From positions 8,974,516-9,038,515 of the forward strand of contig CM024175.1 in assembly GCA_013433145.1 (NCBI GenBank): 64,000 nucleotides of DNA, given 5' to 3'. The notes beneath the pieces are model-generated. The model was not told the origin of the DNA. It made no database searches and saw only the letters and a program-made list of their open reading frames with translations. The stretch comes from Ascaris suum. Taxonomy: Eukaryota > Nematoda > Chromadorea > Rhabditida > Ascarididae. Position 1 is the stretch's first letter, and every line of letters begins with the position of its first letter. Of the stretch, positions 1-64,000 are shown piece after piece. A program made the position numbers and the translations under genes.

Positions 1-277
1 GTGAGCAAAACCAACATGAGATTCCTTTTATTTAATAAAACAGTCAATGTGACTATCTTCTTTATTCTCCATTCACAAGTATAAGAATTATGAGCCTGTA
101 GAAAGGTTATACACTGCACCAAAAATGCCCTTCAGACCTGTATCAATATTCGTATATGGGGAACGAAAAGCAACAACGGCCTCAAAACGAATAACAATCT
201 AAAGCCTTCTATCAGGTGTGCTGAATACTCTTGCTATTAGTATTGATTTCCTTTATGAATAGCAAGCGAATACTTAC

Positions 278-58116
<57,839 letters not shown>

Positions 58117-59084
58117 AAATATCTTCAAAAAAGGCGAACATATCAGTACATAAAGAGAAATAACAACCAATATCAAATAGTAGGCACAAATTGCGACCCG
58201 TGCATCATAGCAGTGCACGACAATAGATACCATCACTTATTCATTAGAAATTCGGTTAATCAGCTAAACCTCTTAGCCCACACTATGATGGTCTTCATAT
58301 CTTTCTTGATACAAATGCGCCAGCATAGGAGTTGTACGTTCCGACATAAGTTGATCACTAAGGAATCTTTTTAAACGCCAATGCCCAACCTCATCCTTTC
58401 GTTATAAATTTTGTAAGGGCCCGATCCTGAGGGCTCAATAATATTTGCGGGTTTGGAAAGATTCGATCCTGCTTCGATAATGACATATGCAACCATTGTG
58501 AACATTAATGGCGAAATCAAAAATCTCTCTAGTGAACATAGTGTGCAAGTGAGCGCAAAAAAGAAACGCATGAAATTCATAAAGGTCGTCACGAACTCTA
58601 CCGTTTAAAACCATTGGATACTTGTATCGTTTCAAGTTCGAAAGTTATGAAACCTCTTTGCAGGTATCTCAATTATTACCTCACCTTTATAGATAATTTC
58701 AGAGCATTATTTTAATCAACGCAAATAAGAAATCGATTAGGAAATAAATAAATCTGGGAATTATTTAATGCGAACAGCAATAAATCCAATCATTGCGCGT
58801 TTAGAGGTGATGACATTTTCGACGACTAATTTTTCAAAAGAAAGTCCTCTCAGCGCAACCTCTATGATCGATTTTTCCCTACCTAAGAGAACGATTGCGA
58901 ACATTAGAACAATTCAGCACGTTCAAACTGTTGTAAATGTAATCAGTACTTATTGTGTCTTAGCCATCTTCACAATGTCGCTATTGATCCTATAGCCTTT
59001 TATATGTGATGAAAGGAATGATAATACACCATTTCGCGAAACTAAAATTCAAGAGTAGCAGCAGCAAATGCAGAAATAAACGCA
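58117..59084. other. Convergent intergenic region
   Basis: 968 bases between the end of the plus-strand gene and the end of trx-2. AATAAA occurs at 58743 for the plus gene, rather far downstream. Nothing else seen. Confidence 0.55.
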
Positions 59085-59258
59085 TCAAGATTGCAAAAGA
59101 TTATCAATAAATTCGTCCAAGTGTGCATCTCCATGATCACCTTCGAATCGATCAACCTGCTCACCACCTTTGAATGCGATCACTGTCGGTACGGCACGTA
59201 CCTCATAATCCATCGCTAGATCGGCGGCATAATCTACATTCACCTTAGCCAACGATAT
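59085..59258 (-). CDS. trx-2: trx-2 exon 4 (terminal)
   Basis: AATTGCAG acceptor; KVNVDYAADLAMDYEVRAVP, IAFKGGEQVDRF, then EFIDNLLQS and TGA. Confidence 0.93.
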   Translation of the reverse strand: MSLAKVNVDYAADLAMDYEVRAVPTVIAFKGGEQVDRFEGDHGDAHLDEFIDNLLQS

Positions 59259-62200
59259 CTGCAATTCAGTTACGACGGTCATGTTATAACCTCGATCGCA
59301 GCAACCTAATGTAAATACAGTCTTAAGAGGACTAGAGAAAAGCAGTGAATTGAGGCAATATTTTTTCATATCATAACTAAAACATCGTGGCTGAACACTT
59401 AGATAACTTCTGACATAACCCGTTTTAATGAAACCGCTGTGAGCTGGAAAAATTTGATGCTTGCTCTAAACTGTCCATCAAAAAACCCAAACAAGTGTCT
59501 GCGAGCAATGTTTCATCTGTACCAATTCGGCCCATAAAAATATTTTACATCAAATCTAAAGTTAACACCACTTAACGCCATCAGATATGCAATAATAACA
59601 ATCCGCCAAACGATGAATGAATTAGTCGAACGACCGAAACGCTTGCTGCAGTTAAACTGAGCTTGACAACTTTCCTCCGAGCCCTGGTAAACACAAACAC
59701 CTGGCCCTCTCCTCCAATTTTGCCCAAAAACAATTAGAGCTGCAGCCAATTCTTCCAATTTCCATTGCATCGACTCCATCAAATGCAGAAGCTTCGAATT
59801 CGCCTTAATCCGAACATCTAACTGAATAATTAGTTTCAACTACGAATAAATAACGATCCTTGCTTGTCTGTTAAACAATCATAAAAGTCATTCCACCACC
59901 ATGGCAGCAAGTAATCATAAAAATATAGCGTAAATCTGATTCTGGAGCTCAATGCAGAATCAAGAACCCTCCACTACAGTGATATGAGGAAAGTACAACA
60001 AAAAATAGCGTGATAAAATATGGAAATATATAAATTTCTTGACAATGCCTCATGCACCTCGGTGAAAAAAGACAATGCCTCATCAAACCATCGTTCTTAA
60101 TTCTGCCATAACGCAAGAAACTCATGCATGAAAGATTTCAATAATTGACATCAGTAATCGACTATCACTTTGCCGCATCGAAATTAACACGGCAACTTTC
60201 TGAATAATATCGTCTGTCAAACATCTCAGAGGAAGCATAACAGCTAATACCTATGTTACCTACTATGCTAGAGGACCTAAGCGGAATTGTATAGATCAAG
60301 CTAACAAAGAGAAACAAGAAGAGAAATGACATACTTACCAATCCCTGACGACCGGCCACTTTCGCTTCTATTCTTGGCGCGAGCATTTGACACGGCCCAC
60401 ACCAATCAGCGTAGAAGTCAACGAGGACTGGGACCGACGAATTGATAACCTTCAATTATTCAATACTTCACTACAACTTCTTCTGTGATATCATAATGAA
60501 AATCCCACATTTGGAAATGAATCAATTTATGAATAAAGTTTGTGAGATTTATGGATAATACTAGCATGGATTTGGCAAAATACGGTCAGTTAATTTTTTT
60601 CTCCGAATAAAACTGTGCAGCACGATGAGCGGTTTGATAGCGAGGTAAGCAAATTAGCTGGGAAAGAGGAAGGAAAGAAATGACTTAAATGAAATAATAA
60701 AGAAACCAGCATATAAACAACATATGAATGGGAATGAAATAAACGATTGGAGAATAACCGAAATGAATTACCAACAATCGACAGGATTGGGAACGATCCA
60801 GTTTACCAACAATGCAGGCTAAATAACCACTTCCGCGTGGGAGAGAGGGGGAAGGGGCGAGGGCGCATACCATGAAGGGATGTTTTCATAACTTTTAAAA
60901 GAACGCAAAACATATAGGCGTGGTATGACAGAACTAAGAAATTTATTTGAAGGAATTTCCCTAAGAAAAAATATTAATCATTATTGTTTGCTAACCTTTT
61001 CAGCAAATTGTTCATCATTCTCGATTTTGAAAATATAACTCGGAGTTTCAGCATTTTCACTCGAACTGAACGTTCGGCTCATAAATACGCCTTCCTGCAA
61101 ATAATACGCAGTACAACTTTGATCGGATTGTTGGCCCATAACGTAAATCGCAGTGGTCAAAATCGAACTTTTTCTTTTCAGGTCTCACTTCGATTTGCTC
61201 CTGTGTGCCAATCGTGACGAGTGTCATCGGAAAGGAGAACTCAGAGGGAGTTAAAACGAACAATGCTCAGATCGAGCACGACACCATGATGGCCAACTCT
61301 CATAAAAAACCCAAAAATACACAGAAATGGGTGAACGCAATCGCCGTCCTGCACAGCCATTTCCATCTTATTATACAGAATCCGCTCCGAAATGCTGCTC
61401 ACTGCATTTATGTAAAAGTTGTATTCTTTTTTTTACACGCTTCGGAATTTGACTGCTTCAAACTTTATTCTTCGAGAATAATAAAACGAAATGTTAGGTC
61501 ACCTAGGCCTACAGGGTTAATCATTTTTCTCGACGATAAAACAAGTCTTCAAGAGTGGAAGAAAACCGTAAGGAGAATTCAGGTTCAGATTACGGCTTGA
61601 TATCAAACACGACGATATGTACTACGGTAATTCTTACGGAAGACCGCTTTCAAAAGGCATAACCGTAATAAACCTGAAATGCTAGAACGGAGCCAAACTT
61701 GCACAAAAAGAAACCGTGACTACATCATTGAATAACCTTACATTAACCTAGTTCCATTTTTTTTCGAAAATCCATTTCCGTTGTTTCTAGATTGTCCATC
61801 AGGTGACTTCCTAATAAGCTCATAAAAGAGCGGTGTTTATTAAGCGCTGTAAAAATCTCAACAGAAAATACAGCAAGTTCGATTAGACTCCTCGAACAGC
61901 AAAGTTCATATAATCTACCACAAGTATCACTTAGAAAAGTGAAACGAGGAGAAAAAAAGTGCCCTCTACCTTCAAAAATTTTCATCAAGGCTTTTTTTTT
62001 GAAATTGTCAATACGATAAAATTCCCCTCTTTGAGTGTTTCTCGATCACCAAAAAATAATAAATAAATATTGTACACCTCAAATAGAACATTATAGTTTT
62101 CTGCAATAAGAGTAACGATGGCAATGTTATGAGAAAGAGATTAAAACACAACCTGATAACGAGTAGATGATGTGGTCTTCAACAACGTAACGCCATTGAC

Positions 62201-62320
62201 GGATTTAGACGACGTGGATGTGAGTGTGCTACCAAGCCTGAAAGGTACTCTCAAGCATTCCGGATAGGCGGTAGGTAGTAGTAGACGCGATAGTAATACC
62301 CGAAGTCGAGCTTTTAGCAT
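59085..62320 (-). CDS. trx-2: Mitochondrial thioredoxin 2, four exons
   Basis: Exons 62153-62320, 60996-61094, 60339-60449 and 59085-59258 are all phase 0 and give 183 residues, normal for thioredoxin-2 precursors. Residues 1-56 are arginine/serine/leucine-rich without acidic residues early on, as in a mitochondrial presequence. The thioredoxin fold follows: the redox motif DWCGPC (cysteines 106 and 109), NGRQG-like AGRQGL, KVNVDYAADLAMDY, and the cis-proline in RAVPTV (Pro150). It reduces protein disulfides in the matrix and is recycled by thioredoxin reductase. The annotated ATG at 62320 is used because the upstream in-frame codon is GTG. The exon 3 acceptor is AAG-type. Stop TGA at 59085-59087. 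Confidence 0.92.
59259..60338 (-). other. trx-2 intron 3 (1.1 kb)
   Basis: No coding or repeat feature supported. Confidence 0.7.
60339..60449 (-). CDS. trx-2: trx-2 exon 3 (active site)
   Basis: VINSSVPVLVDFYADWCGPC then MLAPRIEAKVAGRQGL; GTAAGT donor, phase 0. Holds the catalytic pair. Confidence 0.93.
60996..61094 (-). CDS. trx-2: trx-2 exon 2
   Basis: TATTTGCAG acceptor, GTTAGC donor, 33 codons: EGVFMSRTFSSSEN, YIFKIENDEQFAEK. The last part is beta-1/alpha-1 of the fold. Too short and in too AT-rich a setting to be an obvious open frame. Confidence 0.85.
62153..62320 (-). CDS. trx-2: trx-2 exon 1 (presequence)
   Basis: MLKARLRVLLSRLLLP at the start, then a serine/threonine-rich tail ending STRYQ; donor GTTGTG, phase 0. 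Confidence 0.85.
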
Positions 62321-62348
62321 CGCCACTTTCTCAGGTGGACAACTCGCA

Positions 62349-62352
62349 CCTG
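62349..62352 (-). promoter_or_regulatory. Candidate spliced-leader trans-splice acceptor of trx-2
   Basis: GTTTGCAG lies 29 bases before the trx-2 ATG with no obvious 5' exon upstream. Nematode mRNAs commonly receive a spliced leader at such a site. Inference from position and consensus only. Confidence 0.35.
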
Positions 62353-64000
62353 CAAACTCATTTAATTGTCACATAATGCCCTTTATTACGATCTCTCACA
62401 AATTGCGCCAGCCTGAGAAATAATATAAGGAAAGAACCGCACCATTCCCTTAAATAAATAAACGTATTGCGACAGAAGCTGCATCCGCGTGCTTTTCACA
62501 TGATTTCATATATCCGTGCAAAAAAACCACAGGAAAAATAACAACATTGTAATAATAATTTAGTTAATCAAATTTTTTTATCAGTTTCGGTTCACTCGAA
62601 ATCCAAATGCGGCCAATTTATCGTTCTGTGGGAAACACAAGTTTCATAGCAGCAGGACATCACCATAAATAAGAATCGGTATCAAATGCATGTGGATGAT
62701 ATAGGTGGCAGTTGCGGAGTTGGGTACGAGAAACTCCTATCCAGCTCGGCAACTGCAACCTATGTCACCTGTTTGGACGTACATGAAAAGCGAAGAATCA
62801 CAGAATATTTTTATTGAGTTGATAAGGATATCAAAAACTACGGCGCTGGATGTGAGGTAGGTGGCTAATTTTTGTTGGGAAGATGTGAGAGAGGAAAGAG
62901 AGGGAATTTTTGAAAGAGCACTTTTTGTTAGCAGGTTATTGCAAATGCAACATTAGAAACTCAAGGTGAACAGAAAGCAGCTCTGCATGCAGTTTTCACT
63001 CTTATATAACGTGGGTCATGCATTCATCCTCTTCCCGAATGATAAATGACACGGATTTCCCTCTTGCATGGACGGCTACTAATTCCCTACTGTCCTGACC
63101 GCTCTATAAAACGGGTATCGCATATCGGGGATGCCAAGTGTGACTGTGACCAAGGTTTCCTCAGAGGTATATAACAATGCTGTCCCAGGCGTTTCGTATA
63201 GCCAAGGAAGTTTCCCACTAACTAGTAACAATGCTTTATTTTAAATGACCCAACAACCCTCTTCAAAGTTAAGTTAGACAACCGTGATCAAGGCTATCAA
63301 CTGATGAACCCTTCCCATTCTCAAAATCAGAGCTTTTTTGAGTTGTGATGTACGAATAATCAGGACATAAGGTTAAACGTGAACCCGAAAACTATCAAAT
63401 TTAAGACCAAAACCTCTATAAACCTAAAAAGGGCAACTTGTGCCGGATCTGAATGACCCTCAGGCTTAAATTTAATTATCTTCCCTATTTCGGACGAATC
63501 TTAATCTCTGATTTATCACTGCTCCTATAAAGTATTGACTTCTATCGTCAAGAAACGCATTCAACTCGCAAAATAATTACCACATAAATGAATCAGCTTA
63601 CTTTCACGCTTCCATTTGAAGCCAACAAGAGTAAAAGCAGTTAGGAATTTCATAGAAAATGACCAATTCATCAAAAATACTAAAGTAGTTAATTAAAACA
63701 ACCGTATATACCAATCCACAAAACACATCAATGATGAGAAGAACCGAAAAATGCAATTATAATTAAATTCAATAAGCAATTTTTCAATATGAGAGGAATT
63801 TTAGTAATGATTTGCAAATATTTTAAAACGAGTCAAAAAAATGAATAATAAAAAAAAGAATACCGCTAATTGTCTTATGCTTTCGATGACAATTTAAATG
63901 CAAAAAGATTCAAATATATATAGGAAATTATTAGGTAGATAATGAGATAAAATAAAATACAGACAATTTGAAATAATAAAGCATGGGAAGAGACGTTGCA
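62353..64000. other. Region upstream of trx-2 to the window edge
   Basis: Likely promoter region. Holds the hairpin at 62692-62772 and a small cysteine-containing open frame at 63046-63174 (see findings). No other gene is supported. Confidence 0.55.
62692..62772. ncRNA. MicroRNA-precursor-like hairpin
   Basis: Bases 62701-62723 pair with 62741-62763 at 21 of 23 positions (one G-U), around a 17-base loop; pairing continues outward about eight more positions with wobbles, for a stem near 31 bp. This is the size of a primary microRNA stem. It could instead be a small foldback element. Strand of expression unknown. Confidence 0.4.

Noticed and set aside
138..198. Minus-strand exon-like block coding IVIRFEAVVAFRSPYT near the left edge
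   Set aside because: Protein-like, but it needs phase 0 while E63 ends in phase 1 at a strong GTAAGT; only a weaker GTCAGT donor would fit. Left undecided.
58371..58592. Minus-strand frame with a signal-peptide-like start as first exon of the EGF gene
   Set aside because: Hydrophobic start is suggestive, but the downstream donor phase cannot be matched to E1 and no intermediate exon was found.

Overview
The window looks like nuclear DNA of a nematode, probably a parasitic (strongylid-like) one. It is AT-rich, its small exons are separated by introns of tens to about 2,000 bases, acceptors are mostly TTTCAG-type, and its products belong to familiar worm families. There are no rRNA genes, CRISPR arrays or bacterial operon features.

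Three multi-exon genes can be assembled by hand with consistent reading phases. (1) A giant minus-strand gene fills 278-54666. I place 63 exons, about 2,900 residues, coding almost nothing but EGF-like modules (about 50, many calcium-binding DxxEC type), followed at its 3' end by atypical cysteine-rich modules. It runs off the left edge and its first exon is not identified. The closest idea is a fibrillin-related / MUA-3-MUP-4-like cuticle-epidermis matrix protein. No LDL-A, VWA, SEA, ZP, TB or transmembrane domain is visible, so the symbol is left blank. (2) A minus-strand trx-2-type mitochondrial thioredoxin lies at 59085-62320 in four exons. (3) A previously hidden plus-strand gene spans about 51784-58116: eleven small exons that chain in phase into a protein of about 329 residues I do not recognise.

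The most unusual layout is at 51.8-55.0 kb. The exons of gene 3 alternate one by one with the first four recognised exons of the EGF gene on the other strand, without exon overlap. Gene 3 then ends tail-to-tail with trx-2.

The rest is intron or intergenic DNA. It holds five long (AT)n arrays (70-170 bp, all intronic), one capped by inverted-repeat arms, a tRNA-like (SINE-like) sequence, a G-rich tract, a few decayed or orphan coding-looking segments, and a strong microRNA-precursor-like hairpin upstream of trx-2 (62692-62772). Exon edges were set by reading splice consensus and phase by eye. No transcript or homology search was available.
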